Assembly (NCBI GenBank): GCA_017557665.1
Contig: JAFYYI010000004.1
Location: forward strand, 1-53,354
Direction: 5' to 3'
From: Muribaculaceae bacterium
GTDB taxonomy: Bacteria > Bacteroidota > Bacteroidia > Bacteroidales > Muribaculaceae
Length of the DNA: 53,354 bases
Below the pieces are notes generated by a model. That model was not told the origin of the DNA, did no database searches, and saw nothing but the letters and a program-made list of their open reading frames with translations. A program made the translations under genes and the position numbers. Below are positions 39,056-48,064 of the stretch, piece by piece; the stretch's first letter is position 1; every line of letters starts with the position of its first letter.

Positions 39056-40339
39056 TTACCCGAAGTTGTCGTAGTGGATCGATGAGGGATCGACGCCGAG
39101 GGAGTCGAGCACCTCGTTGACGGTCTGGCTCATCATGGCAGGACCGCACATGTAGTACTCGCAGTCCTCGGGAGCCTCGTGCTGGCCGAGATAGGTGTCG
39201 CGGAGCACGGGAGCGACAAAGCCTGCCGTGTACTTCACGCCAGCCTCGTCGGCAACGGGGTCGGGACGGTCCAATGCCAGATGGAAGTGGAAGTTGGGGA
39301 AGTCCTTCTCCAACTGCAGGAAGTCCTCGAGGTAGAAGACCTCGCTCAATGAACGTGCACCGTAGAAGTAGTGCATCTCGCGGTCACGCGTATTGAGGGA
39401 GCGCGTCATGTGCAGAATCTGGGCACGAAGGGGAGCCATGCCGGCGCCACCACCAATCCAGATCATCTCCTTCTTGCTGTCGAAGATGGGGTGGAAGTCG
39501 CCGTAGGGGCCGCTCATGATGACCTTGTCGCCGGGCTTCAAGGTGAAGATGTAGCTAGAAGCGATACCGGGCATGACATCCATGAAACCAGTGGCGGGTT
39601 TGGGCTTGAACGGCGGCGTGGCGATGCGCACCGTGAGCATAAAGCGGTCGCCCTCGGCCGGATAGTTGGCCATCGAATAGGCGCGCACGGTTGCCTCGTC
39701 GTTGCGGCACTTGAGCCCGAACAGGCCGAATTTTTCCCAAGTGGGCAGGTACTCGCCCAGCGACTCCTTGTCGATGTCCTTGTCATAGTCCATCTCATAC
39801 TCGGGAATCCTGATTTGGGCATAGCTGCCGGGGATGAAGTCCATGTGCTCGCCCGGGGGCAAGGCCACGATGAATTCCTTGATGAACGACGACACAAGCT
39901 TGTTGCTCACGACGGTGCATTCATATTCCTTGACCGACAAGACGCTGTCGGGCACTTGGATGGACATGCTGTCCTTGACCTTGACCTGGCATCCCAGACG
40001 CCAATGGTCCATCTGCTCCTTGCGGGAGAAATGGGGTACCTCGGTCGGCAGAATCTGGCCACCACCTTCAAGCACCTGCACCTTGCACTGGCCGCAGCTG
40101 CCCTTGCCACCGCAAGCACTCGAGAGCATCACGCCATTCTCGTGCAGGGTGTTCAGCAAGGTGTTGCCGCTGCTGACCTCGATTTCCTTGGTGCCGTTGT
40201 TGATGTTGATTTTCACTTTGCCCGACGGCACCAGGTAGTGCTTGGCGACGAGCAGGATGATGACGAGCAGCAAGATGAGCACCAGGAACACCAGTGCGCT
40301 TGCCATTACCGTGATAGATGTGTTAGTTAACAGTATCAT
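39056..40339 (-). CDS. nqrF: Na+-translocating NADH:quinone reductase subunit F
   Basis: A 427-residue subunit that takes electrons from NADH. It has an N-terminal membrane helix (about 8-32), a [2Fe-2S] ferredoxin domain (CGGKGSCGQC and a later GCQVKVK), then the ferredoxin-reductase module with FAD-binding RAYSMANY and NADH-binding GGGAGMAPLRAQI, ending in CGPAMM and an aromatic tail. It transfers electrons from NADH via FAD and the iron-sulfur centre to the other subunits. It is last in the nqrABCDEF operon. Confidence 0.96.
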   Translation of the reverse strand: MILLTNTSITVMASALVFLVLILLLVIILLVAKHYLVPSGKVKININNGTKEIEVSSGNTLLNTLHENGVMLSSACGGKGSCGQCKVQVLEGGGQILPTEVPHFSRKEQMDHWRLGCQVKVKDSMSIQVPDSVLSVKEYECTVVSNKLVSSFIKEFIVALPPGEHMDFIPGSYAQIRIPEYEMDYDKDIDKESLGEYLPTWEKFGLFGLKCRNDEATVRAYSMANYPAEGDRFMLTVRIATPPFKPKPATGFMDVMPGIASSYIFTLKPGDKVIMSGPYGDFHPIFDSKKEMIWIGGGAGMAPLRAQILHMTRSLNTRDREMHYFYGARSLSEVFYLEDFLQLEKDFPNFHFHLALDRPDPVADEAGVKYTAGFVAPVLRDTYLGQHEAPEDCEYYMCGPAMMSQTVNEVLDSLGVDPSSIHYDNFG

Positions 40340-40354
40340 AGTTGCGTGTCCTCC

Positions 40355-40972
40355 TTATCCTAATTTAATGCCCAGGAAACTCATGAAGGCAATGCCCATG
40401 AGACCAGTAATGATGAATGCGATTCCCACGCCACGCAACGGCTTAGGTATGTCACTGTAGGCGAGTTTCTCGCGGATGGCGGCGATGCCGACGATGGCAA
40501 GCAGCCAGCCGATACCCGACCCGGCGCCATAGACCGATGCCGTCAATGCCGACCCGAAGTCGCGCTGCTGCATGAACAACGAGGCGCCGAGGATGGCACA
40601 GTTCACCGCGATCAGCGGAAGGAAAATACCAAGCGATGCATAGAGCGACGGTGAGAATTTCTCCACCGCCATCTCGACCAGCTGAGTGGCCGATGCAATC
40701 ACGGCGATGAACAGGATGAGTCCGAGGAAACTCAGGTCAACTTCAGCCAGATCGGGGCTGAGCCACTTGAGGGCTCCCTCCTTGAGGACATACTCATTGA
40801 GCATGTAGTTGATGGGAAGTGTCACAACGAGCATGAAGGTGACCGCGATGCCGAGGCCCAGGGCCGTCTTCACGTTCTTGGACACCGCCAGGAACGAGCA
40901 CATGCCCAGGAAGTAGGCAAATATCATGTTGTCGATGAATATCGACTTGATAAACAGATTAAGTTCTTCCAT
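40355..40972 (-). CDS. nqrE: Na+-translocating NADH:quinone reductase subunit E
   Basis: A 205-residue integral membrane subunit with six predicted helices. The conserved cysteines GMCSFLAVS and VNCAILGASLFM match those that, with NqrD, bind an intramembrane iron-sulfur centre. The pair NqrD-NqrE are homologous with opposite topology. It lies 34 bases after nqrD and 15 before nqrF. Confidence 0.95.
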   Translation of the reverse strand: MEELNLFIKSIFIDNMIFAYFLGMCSFLAVSKNVKTALGLGIAVTFMLVVTLPINYMLNEYVLKEGALKWLSPDLAEVDLSFLGLILFIAVIASATQLVEMAVEKFSPSLYASLGIFLPLIAVNCAILGASLFMQQRDFGSALTASVYGAGSGIGWLLAIVGIAAIREKLAYSDIPKPLRGVGIAFIITGLMGIAFMSFLGIKLG

Positions 40973-41006
40973 TGTTTCTAGTGAATTGAATGGTTAAACA
41001 TGCTCA

Positions 41007-41630
41007 TTAATCCTCTTGCAGGTCCTTGTTGCGTGCACGGTGAACCCAGATAATGACACCCAGCGTGATCAACGCCATGGGAGGCAGAATCATCAGGCCG
41101 TTGTCCATATAGCCATGGTCATAGCACCATTGAGGAATCACATGATAGCCAAAGATGGTGCCCGAACCCAGCAGTTCGCGGAAGAACGCGACGATCAGCA
41201 GAACGATGGTATAGCCCAATCCGTTGCCGATACCATCGAGGAACGACGGCCATGGGCTGTTGTGCATGGCAAACGCCTCGAGTCGTCCCATCAAGATGCA
41301 GTTGGTGATGATCAGACCGATGAACACCGACAGTTTCTTGCTGACGTCATAGTTGTAGGCGATGAGAATCTGTTGCACAATGATCACCAACGCGGCGACC
41401 ACTACCAGCTGCACAATGATGCGGATGTTGGTAGGAACGGTCTTGCGAAGGAAAGAAATAATCACGTTGCTGAACGCCAGCACGGCAATTACCGAGATGC
41501 CCATCACGATGGCGGGCTCCAGACTGGCGGTGACGGCTAGCGCGGAGCAGATACCCAGAATCTGCACCAAGACGGGATTGTCTTTGGACAGCGGGTTGAA
41601 AAAAGCTTCTTTGTTTTTCTTGGATAACAT
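41007..41630 (-). CDS. nqrD: Na+-translocating NADH:quinone reductase subunit D
   Basis: A 207-residue membrane protein with six helices. Cysteines in GICSALAVTASLE and TNCILMGRLEAFAM occupy the same places as those in NqrE. It forms the core of the complex with NqrE and lies 14 bases after nqrC. Confidence 0.95.
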   Translation of the reverse strand: MLSKKNKEAFFNPLSKDNPVLVQILGICSALAVTASLEPAIVMGISVIAVLAFSNVIISFLRKTVPTNIRIIVQLVVVAALVIIVQQILIAYNYDVSKKLSVFIGLIITNCILMGRLEAFAMHNSPWPSFLDGIGNGLGYTIVLLIVAFFRELLGSGTIFGYHVIPQWCYDHGYMDNGLMILPPMALITLGVIIWVHRARNKDLQED

Positions 41631-41644
41631 AATCGCAGATGGTT

Positions 41645-42442
41645 TTATTCGGGTTGATTGTCGTTGGTTTCACTCTCGACGGTCTCGATAGGAGCAGGGG
41701 CGAGATCGGCTGTACACTGCGCGCCTCCGCCACCCTGCAGCTTCTTGAGGAAGGCCTCATAGGGGGCCAGACAGTCGGCCATCATGTCGCTCACGCCGCG
41801 GCTGGTGATCGTGGCACCAGTCAAGGCGTCGATTTGCTCTGCTCCGTTGGCGGCCTTTTGGCCCTTCTTGAGCACGGCCACGCTCTTGAACGCTCCGTCA
41901 ACGAACAGGTGCTTGTCCTTGAACAGGTCTTGGAAAGTCTGCTCGGTAATGCGGGCACCCAGGCCCGGGGTCTCGCCCTCGTGCGAGAAATTGGCGCCAT
42001 AGATGGCGTTGCCGTCGTCGTTCACGGCGATGTAGCCCCAGATGGGACCCCATAGGCCGGCACCATAGACGGGGAGCACATACTTAATGCTGCCGTCATC
42101 GAGCTTGCACTTCATCACGGGAAGCTTGCGCTCGGCAACAGGCAGTTTCACGTTTTTCTTCATCTGCACGTCAAAGGCCACATTCTCGGCACTGTCAACG
42201 ATGTTGCCCTGACCGTCGACCAGCAGGTCCTGGATGATGTATTTCTCATACATGTCCTTGACCTGGGCATCGTCGGGGGCGGCGATGTGCAGGGCGCTCA
42301 GGATTTGCTTGCGCGTGTCGTTGGCGATGTTCTCGTTCTGCTTGGGCTTGAGCGCCATGTAGATGAACGCCAGCACGGTGCCCACGAGAAGCACCATCAC
42401 GGCAGCATACAGGATTTGATAAGTGTTACTGTTCTTGTTCAT
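41645..42442 (-). CDS. nqrC: Na+-translocating NADH:quinone reductase subunit C
   Basis: A 265-residue subunit with one N-terminal helix (about 9-30) and a periplasmic FMN-binding domain. The FMN threonine lies in ALTGATITS, as in other NqrC proteins where flavin is phosphodiester-linked. The C-terminus has an extra short segment (about 235-265) with PAPIETVESETND that is not part of the usual fold. Flavin attachment needs ApbE, which is not in this window. It is 13 bases after nqrB. Confidence 0.95.
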   Translation of the reverse strand: MNKNSNTYQILYAAVMVLLVGTVLAFIYMALKPKQNENIANDTRKQILSALHIAAPDDAQVKDMYEKYIIQDLLVDGQGNIVDSAENVAFDVQMKKNVKLPVAERKLPVMKCKLDDGSIKYVLPVYGAGLWGPIWGYIAVNDDGNAIYGANFSHEGETPGLGARITEQTFQDLFKDKHLFVDGAFKSVAVLKKGQKAANGAEQIDALTGATITSRGVSDMMADCLAPYEAFLKKLQGGGGAQCTADLAPAPIETVESETNDNQPE

Positions 42443-42455
42443 GACTTATCCCTCC

Positions 42456-43661
42456 TTATTCTTTAGTGGCGGCGCGACGGGCGCGGCGCTTGATGTTAGA
42501 CGATACCACGCAGTGGTCAATCAAGGGCGCGAAGGCGTTCATCAGCAGGATGGCCAGCATCATGCCCTCGGGGTAACCACTGTTGTAAACACGGATCAGG
42601 ATGGCAAACACACCGATGAGCAGGCCGTAGATGTACTGGCCCACGTTGGTGCGCGCTCCCGTGACGGGGTCGGTAGCCATGAACACGGCGCCAAAGGCGA
42701 AGCCGCCCAGGCACAACTGCGTCATCGGGTCGAGCAACGATGCGGGATAGGTGGCGCTGGGCAACGCGTGTACCAGGGCTGCCATACCCAGACCGCCGAC
42801 AAAGACGGAGCACATGATGCGCCACGAGGCAATGCCTGTCAGCAGCAGGATAGCGGCGCCGATCAGGATGGCAATCATCGAGGTCTCGCCCGGTGAACCG
42901 GGGATGAAACCGATGAAGGCGTCCATGCAACTGATGGGCTCGCCCATGATGCTGGTCATCGTCGGGTCACCGCCGCCAGTGGCGACCTGACCCAGCGGTG
43001 TGGCACCGGTGAAGGCGTCAACAACCGTGCCTCCCCCCATGCCGAAGGCGCTGTCCACCTTGACAAACGCCTCGTCGCCGCTCATGCGTGACGGATAGGC
43101 GAAGAAGAGGAATGCGCGGGTGATGAGGGCGACATTGAAAATGTTCATGCCCGTGCCGCCGAAGACCTCCTTGGCGAAGATCACGGCGAACGCCGTGGCG
43201 ACGGCTGTCATCCACAGCGGCGTGTTGATGGGGACAATCAAGGGGATGAGGATACCCGTAACGAGGAATCCCTCCTGGATCTCCTTGTGATGAATCTGTG
43301 CGCTGATAAACTCGATACCCAGACCCACGCCATAGCTCACCACGATAACGGGCAGCATGGCCAGCAGACCGAACAGGAACATCGTGAACCATCCCGTGCT
43401 GGGCTGGCCGATGGCCAGATAGTGCTGGTAGCCGATGTTGTACATGCCGAACAGCAAGGCCGGAATCAAGGCGACCACCACGGTAATCATGGTGCGCTTG
43501 AGGTCATTGCCGTCATGGATGTGGGCGCCCGACCGCGATGTGGCGTTGGGCGTGAACAAGAAAGTCTCCATGCCGTCATAGACCGACTCCAGCTTGGCCA
43601 GTTTGCCGCCAGGACGGAACGAGGGCTCAATCTTGTTCATGAAATTCCTTAAAGCTTTCAT
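42456..43661 (-). CDS. nqrB: Na+-translocating NADH:quinone reductase subunit B
   Basis: A 401-residue polytopic membrane subunit. The covalent FMN threonine is in DAFTGATPLGQ. The N-terminus MKALRNFMNKIEPSF is cytoplasmic and followed by about ten helices. It binds quinone and carries the sodium path with NqrD/E. It lies 57 bases after nqrA. ATG 43640 is a possible shorter start. Confidence 0.95.
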   Translation of the reverse strand: MKALRNFMNKIEPSFRPGGKLAKLESVYDGMETFLFTPNATSRSGAHIHDGNDLKRTMITVVVALIPALLFGMYNIGYQHYLAIGQPSTGWFTMFLFGLLAMLPVIVVSYGVGLGIEFISAQIHHKEIQEGFLVTGILIPLIVPINTPLWMTAVATAFAVIFAKEVFGGTGMNIFNVALITRAFLFFAYPSRMSGDEAFVKVDSAFGMGGGTVVDAFTGATPLGQVATGGGDPTMTSIMGEPISCMDAFIGFIPGSPGETSMIAILIGAAILLLTGIASWRIMCSVFVGGLGMAALVHALPSATYPASLLDPMTQLCLGGFAFGAVFMATDPVTGARTNVGQYIYGLLIGVFAILIRVYNSGYPEGMMLAILLMNAFAPLIDHCVVSSNIKRRARRAATKE

Positions 43662-43718
43662 ATCAATGATATTGTTGAATAGCGTTTTTAGTTGACTGGT
43701 GAAACAAGGCTGCGACGG

Positions 43719-45044
43719 TTAAGACATCTCGGCACGCAACTTGTCAAGACCCTCGCGAACGATGCGCTGAAGCTCCAGCTTTGACGTGTCGGCAAACTCG
43801 GCCAGTGCGAAGTCCTCGGGGGCAATCTCGTAGATGCCCAGCTGCTCCATCTTGTCGATGTCGCCGCTGATGATTGCCTTGATGAGGAACTCGCCATAGA
43901 TGTCCATCGGAAGCATCGCGTCGTATTCCCCGGTACGCACGATGGCGCGCTCACCGCCCTTCATGCGGCTGTCCAGGCTGACGGGTTTCTTCAAGCCAGT
44001 CAACCAAGTGGTGAACGTGCGGTACAGCGAGAAGCGGTTGGGGTTGACCGATGCCCAGCCCATGAACTCGTCGGGCTTGTTGTTCTCGGGAATGACGGTG
44101 ATGTGGCGATAAGGCGCGCACAGCCATTGGTCGGCTTCAACCTTCACACCGGTGAGCGCGTTGCCGCTGATGATGCGGCTGTGGGCCACATTGGTCATCT
44201 CTCCCTTCATCAAGGTTTGCAGGTCGATGCCCATCACGGCCTTGACATAACGGGGCTGCTGCACCATCTCGCCGGTGATAGCCACTACAGTGTCGTGGCT
44301 CACCTTGCCCGTGGTGAACAGCTCACCGATGCGTGCCAGGGTAACGATGTCCATCGTCCATACCGTCTCGCCCTTGTTGACGGGAACGGTGTTGGCGGCC
44401 TGCACGCCGGCATTACCGGCAGGGTGGGGGCCGACGAAGGTGTTGATTTCGGCTCCGGGAGCGTCAATATTCTGACCCTCGCGCACGCCGATGCGCACCT
44501 TGCCATCAGTCAAACCGTTGAGCACCTCGATACCCTTGCCGATGTACTGTCGCTTGTCACCGAGCACCAGGTCCAGGTCAGGAGCCAGCGGTGCCGAGTC
44601 AAATGCGGTCACAAACACATCTCGGGGTTTCTCGCCCGGGACGGGCACCACGTCATAAGGACGCTGGCGCATCATGACCCATAAACCTGACTCCAGCAGC
44701 ACTTCCATCGCGGGGCGCTTGATGTCGAGCGTCACGGCATCGTTTCCACCGTCGGGGGCAATGACGATGGCATCGATGTGACGACGCACACCGCGACGCA
44801 CCTCCTTGACGGTGCCGCTGACAGGAGCAACAACCTTGATGGCCTCATAATTCTTGTCGTGATAGAGGGGCTCGCCTGCAGCGACGTGCTCGCCCTCTTT
44901 CTTTTCCATGCGGGGAATGATCCCGTGGAAATCGTCGGGCACGACTGCCACGCTCGAGGGGGCATCGGCAGCGACGATGCTCGTGTCGCTGATGCCGCCC
45001 AGCAGCTGGATGTCAAAGCCCTTCTTGAGTCTTACAGTTGCCAT
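43719..45044 (-). CDS. nqrA: Na+-translocating NADH:quinone reductase subunit A
   Basis: A 441-residue hydrophilic cytoplasmic subunit. The start is ATG 45044 because a longer in-frame reading would run through the promoter and the tandem repeat upstream. Conserved parts include the N-terminal RLKKGFDIQLLGG, the biotinyl/lipoyl-like fold EKKEGEHVAAGEPLY and the segment VGPHPAGNAGVQ. It supports quinone reduction. It is first in the six-gene operon; two promoters precede it. Confidence 0.95.
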   Translation of the reverse strand: MATVRLKKGFDIQLLGGISDTSIVAADAPSSVAVVPDDFHGIIPRMEKKEGEHVAAGEPLYHDKNYEAIKVVAPVSGTVKEVRRGVRRHIDAIVIAPDGGNDAVTLDIKRPAMEVLLESGLWVMMRQRPYDVVPVPGEKPRDVFVTAFDSAPLAPDLDLVLGDKRQYIGKGIEVLNGLTDGKVRIGVREGQNIDAPGAEINTFVGPHPAGNAGVQAANTVPVNKGETVWTMDIVTLARIGELFTTGKVSHDTVVAITGEMVQQPRYVKAVMGIDLQTLMKGEMTNVAHSRIISGNALTGVKVEADQWLCAPYRHITVIPENNKPDEFMGWASVNPNRFSLYRTFTTWLTGLKKPVSLDSRMKGGERAIVRTGEYDAMLPMDIYGEFLIKAIISGDIDKMEQLGIYEIAPEDFALAEFADTSKLELQRIVREGLDKLRAEMS

Positions 45045-45090
45045 GTTATTTATAGTATGGATTATTGTATTATATTTAATAATGTGGGCA

Positions 45091-45122
45091 CAAAGATAGT
45101 GCAAGTCGAGCGGAGTGCCAAA
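45091..45122 (-). promoter_or_regulatory. Proximal promoter of the nqr operon
   Basis: Minus-strand -7 TATCTTTG (45098-45091) and -33 TTTG (45122-45119) are 20 bases apart. The -7 lies just before, and the -33 within, the first copy of the tandem repeat. Confidence 0.75.
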
Positions 45123-45258
45123 CAAAAAGCCATTTTTGTTTGCAATGCCGAGACGCCGCCTGTCTTCGCCGCAGGCAAAGTGGTGCAAGTCGAGCGGAGT
45201 GCCAAACAAAAAGCCATTTTTGTTTTCAATCCCGAGACGCCGCCTGTCTTCGCTTTTG
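45099..45258. repeat. Tandem duplication of a promoter-containing module
   Basis: Two copies, 45099-45182 and 45183-45258, are identical over the first 43 bases and nearly identical to about 45254. Each copy contains a hairpin, AAACAAAAA/TTTTTGTTT. The repeat lies between nqrA and its outer promoter. At the start of the second copy the -7 (CAAAGTGG on the plus strand) has lost the TA of the consensus, so it is probably inactive. Confidence 0.85.
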
Positions 45259-45260
45259 GG

Positions 45261-45268
45261 CAAAGGTA
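45261..45268 (-). promoter_or_regulatory. Distal -7 element of the nqr operon
   Basis: Minus-strand TACCTTTG matches the -7 consensus, at the far end of the second repeat copy. A matching -33 is poor. It would give a leader of about 210 bases containing both hairpin copies. Confidence 0.5.
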
Positions 45269-45496
45269 CAAAAATAATGTTAAACCAGCATCTCACAGTG
45301 TATAAAAACTCCGCTAACGATGAAAAAACAATCCATCACACGGCGCTTTACTCCATCTTTCTCCGCCTGTTTCCTCCCACCTGTTTCCATGCTTGATCCG
45401 CTCGCTTAACCCCCCTTGAAACTATCAAATTGCCGTTGTTAATAAAAAAACGTGAAAAAAAGTGCTCCAATGTGTGGTCTTTTCAAATATTTGTGA

Positions 45497-45504
45497 TAAA
45501 TTTG
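45497..45504 (+). promoter_or_regulatory. Promoter -7 element of the exbB operon
   Basis: TAAATTTG followed by CG matches the -7 consensus, 194 bases before ATG 45699, giving a long leader RNA. A palindrome CAAATATTTG at 45484-45493 lies directly upstream. Confidence 0.55.
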
Positions 45505-45698
45505 CGTTAATTTTTTAGGCAAAATGGCTAGAATTAAGTGCCCTACAAGCCGCCATTTGTGCGAGAATGTGTTGTGTCTCAGTCACTTGCTTCATGATAT
45601 CGCAAGTCCCGTGGCACGCTGAACTCGCGTTTTTGACAACTAAACTTTAATAACTAAATAACTAATTTTATTAATCCTTTTTTAAACTAATTTAAATT
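45505..45698 (+). promoter_or_regulatory. Structured leader of the exbB operon
   Basis: The leader holds a stem 45520-45528/45552-45559, a stem ACTTGC/GCAAGT (45585-45590/45602-45607), and a short terminator-like hairpin, ACGC/GCGT (45616-45619/45627-45630), with T residues to 45634. A possible 32-codon leader ORF runs from ATG 45524 to TGA 45622 and stops in the loop of that hairpin. This layout suits attenuation, but the ORF has no independent support. Confidence 0.35.
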
Positions 45699-46532
45699 AT
45701 GGCTGAACAAACAAACATTCAGAAGCCACAGACCGCTGATAAGAAACATGTCAGCAGCAATGTTAGTGGTATTAAGAGCGCATCGCTCGTAGTTCTCGTT
45801 TGCTTTATCTTAGCAGTATTGTTCTACATCTTTGGTCTGGGTTACGTAGGTAACTTCAAGGATGCAAGCAAGGATGTGCCCATCAACCTTCTTGGTACTG
45901 TGTACAAGGGCGGTGTCGTTGTGCCCGTGCTGATCACCTGCTTCCTCGTGGTAGTAGTGCTGACCATCGAGCGCTGGATTGCTCTCGCTAAGGCTAAAGG
46001 CAGTGGTAACACCACCAAGTTCGTCGAGAATGTAAAGGCTGCCCTCCGCAACCATGACATCGCAAAGGCCGAGGACCTCTGCCGCAAGCAGAAAGGTACT
46101 GTAGGTGCTGTTGTATTTGCAACGCTCCAGAAGTACAAAGAGATGGAGAGGGACACCGTCCTGACCAAGGAGCAGAAGCTCGCTTCTATCCAGGCAACCC
46201 TCGAGGAGGCTACCGCTCTTGAGATGCCCGCTCTGCAGCAGAACCTTCCCGTGCTGGCAACCCTGACCACCCTGGGTACCCTGATCGGTCTGTTCGGTAC
46301 TGTGTTGGGTATGATCAAGTCGTTCCAGGCGCTGTCCGCTTCGGGTGCTCCTGACTCGACCGAGCTGTCAACCGGTATTTCTGAGGCACTTGTGAACACC
46401 GCTCTCGGTATCGCAACCGCTGCCCTCGCTCTGATTGCTTATAACTTCTACACCAACAAGATCGATAACATGACCTATGCTATCGACGAGATTGGTTTCG
46501 CTACTGTTTCTACCTTCTCGGCATCTCACTAA
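45699..46532 (+). CDS. exbB: ExbB/TolQ-type proton channel protein
   Basis: A 277-residue inner-membrane protein of the MotA/TolQ/ExbB family. It has an extended polar N-terminus, a first helix (about 30-50), a second (about 68-90) followed by the long cytoplasmic domain, and the conserved pair of helices: TLGTLIGLFGTVLGMIKSF and LVNTALGIATAALALIAYNF. It uses the proton gradient to drive TonB with ExbD. The two ExbD genes and tonB follow in the same operon. Confidence 0.93.
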   Translation: MAEQTNIQKPQTADKKHVSSNVSGIKSASLVVLVCFILAVLFYIFGLGYVGNFKDASKDVPINLLGTVYKGGVVVPVLITCFLVVVVLTIERWIALAKAKGSGNTTKFVENVKAALRNHDIAKAEDLCRKQKGTVGAVVFATLQKYKEMERDTVLTKEQKLASIQATLEEATALEMPALQQNLPVLATLTTLGTLIGLFGTVLGMIKSFQALSASGAPDSTELSTGISEALVNTALGIATAALALIAYNFYTNKIDNMTYAIDEIGFATVSTFSASH

Positions 46533-46596
46533 TTGCCGGGCTAGCAACTGTTTAATTAATCACTTTTAAACAAACAGATTAAGGTAATTTAGTAAT

Positions 46597-47301
46597 ATGG
46601 GAAAAGTCAAAATTAAAAAGAAAGAGACGCGCATCGACATGACCGCTATGTCCGATGTGACTGTGCTTCTGTTGACTTTCTTCATGTTGACTTCTACATT
46701 CCTTCAGAAGGAACCTGTGCAAGTGATTACGCCTCCTTCGGTATCCGAGGAGAAGGTTCCTGTTGCTAACCTGTTGTCAGTCCTTGTCAGCCCCGAGGGT
46801 AAAGTTTACCTGGAGGTTCTGGGTAGTCAGGACTCGACCGACAACAAGAGAAAAGGTAGTGAGAATGTTCGTGCTCACATGTTGCAGAACATGGCCGAGC
46901 AGTACAATGAACTCCATCCCGGTGCAAACATCAAGTTCACCCCCGAGGAGCTGGCAACATTCTCAAAGTGCAACGCATTTGGTGTGCCCATCACACGAAT
47001 GAAAGAATGGTTGAATTTGGAAACCGACAAACGAGACAAAGCGCTCGAAGAAGGTCCTGGTGTTCCAATCGACATGAATGAAGATCCTAACAGACCCAAT
47101 GAGTTCCAGATGTGGGTTAAAGCAGCTTATAACTCCATCGATGATGAACTTCAGGATGCTGTTGTGAAAGGTACAGGTATTGCAATCAAGGCCGACCAGA
47201 CAACGCCTTACAGTAAGGTGAACGTGGTCATGGATAACCTCCAGACCATCAAGTTCAACAAGTTCACTCTGATGACGGCCCTTAAAACTGAGGAGGAATA
47301 A
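46597..47301 (+). CDS. exbD: ExbD-type biopolymer transport protein (copy 1)
   Basis: A 234-residue protein. A short basic cytoplasmic N-terminus is followed by the single conserved helix RIDMTAMSDVTVLLLTFFML, whose Asp is the proton-carrying residue. The periplasmic part (about 45-234) is about 100 residues longer than in E. coli ExbD (141 residues). The second ExbD gene begins 3 bases after its stop. The paralogues share only the N-terminal module clearly. Confidence 0.9.
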   Translation: MGKVKIKKKETRIDMTAMSDVTVLLLTFFMLTSTFLQKEPVQVITPPSVSEEKVPVANLLSVLVSPEGKVYLEVLGSQDSTDNKRKGSENVRAHMLQNMAEQYNELHPGANIKFTPEELATFSKCNAFGVPITRMKEWLNLETDKRDKALEEGPGVPIDMNEDPNRPNEFQMWVKAAYNSIDDELQDAVVKGTGIAIKADQTTPYSKVNVVMDNLQTIKFNKFTLMTALKTEEE

Positions 47302-47304
47302 GAT

Positions 47305-48018
47305 ATGGCAATTAAAAGTAAAAGTCGTCAGAAAAAGTTCGATACCCGTATCGACTTCACTCCTATGGTTGACATGAACATGCTTCTGATCACCTTCTTC
47401 ATGTTGTGTACCACCATGATCAAGAGCCAGACGCTCCAGATCGCGCTGCCTACCAACGAGAAGGTTGAGAAAGAAGAACAGAACAAGGTAAAGGAGTCTG
47501 AGGCTATCACCATCATCATCGATGGTAAGATCGATGAGAAGACCGGACTCGCTAAGCCTGATGAGGGTATGCTTTTCTACTATGAAGGTAAGCCCGAGAC
47601 CTCTAATCTTGTAAATGGCGAGAGCAACATGAAGCAGGCCGAATTCGGCTCCAAGAAAGGTGCTTATGACGCCATCCGCGGGATTCTACAAGAGCGTAAC
47701 AAGGAAGTTGTTCTTAAGGTGAACGACTTGAAGCAACAATGGAAGGATATGGAATTCGCTAAGAGGGCTGGTCGTCCCAACGACGAGAAACTTAACGATT
47801 CGCTCTTCCAGGTTGAACGCAAGAAGGTCATGAACGACTCCACCTTGAAACGCCCGGTTGTGATTATTAAGGCTACGCCTAACGCCAGCTACGCTAACAT
47901 TGTGAGCGTGCTTGACGAGATGCAGATCAACAGCATCAACCGTTACCAGATCGACCGCATCAATGAGGTCGACTCGGCGATGATGATTATGCTGCAGGGC
48001 AAGAACCTTAACAAGTGA
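47305..48018 (+). CDS. exbD: ExbD-type biopolymer transport protein (copy 2)
   Basis: A 237-residue second ExbD. Helix: RIDFTPMVDMNMLLITFFML with the conserved Asp. The periplasmic domain holds a long lysine/glutamate-rich insert (about 50-75) and an LPTNEKVEKEEQ start. Two different ExbD subunits suggest a hetero-oligomer around the ExbB pentamer, or two alternative complexes. tonB follows after 46 bases. Confidence 0.9.
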   Translation: MAIKSKSRQKKFDTRIDFTPMVDMNMLLITFFMLCTTMIKSQTLQIALPTNEKVEKEEQNKVKESEAITIIIDGKIDEKTGLAKPDEGMLFYYEGKPETSNLVNGESNMKQAEFGSKKGAYDAIRGILQERNKEVVLKVNDLKQQWKDMEFAKRAGRPNDEKLNDSLFQVERKKVMNDSTLKRPVVIIKATPNASYANIVSVLDEMQINSINRYQIDRINEVDSAMMIMLQGKNLNK

Positions 48019-48064
48019 TGTTGGATTAATGGATTTGTTTAATCTTTAAAAAAAAGAAATCATT

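Noticed and set aside
45045..45296. N-terminal extension of NqrA by 84 codons
   Set aside because: The extension would be translated from the promoter and tandem repeat; family members start at the residue encoded at 45044.
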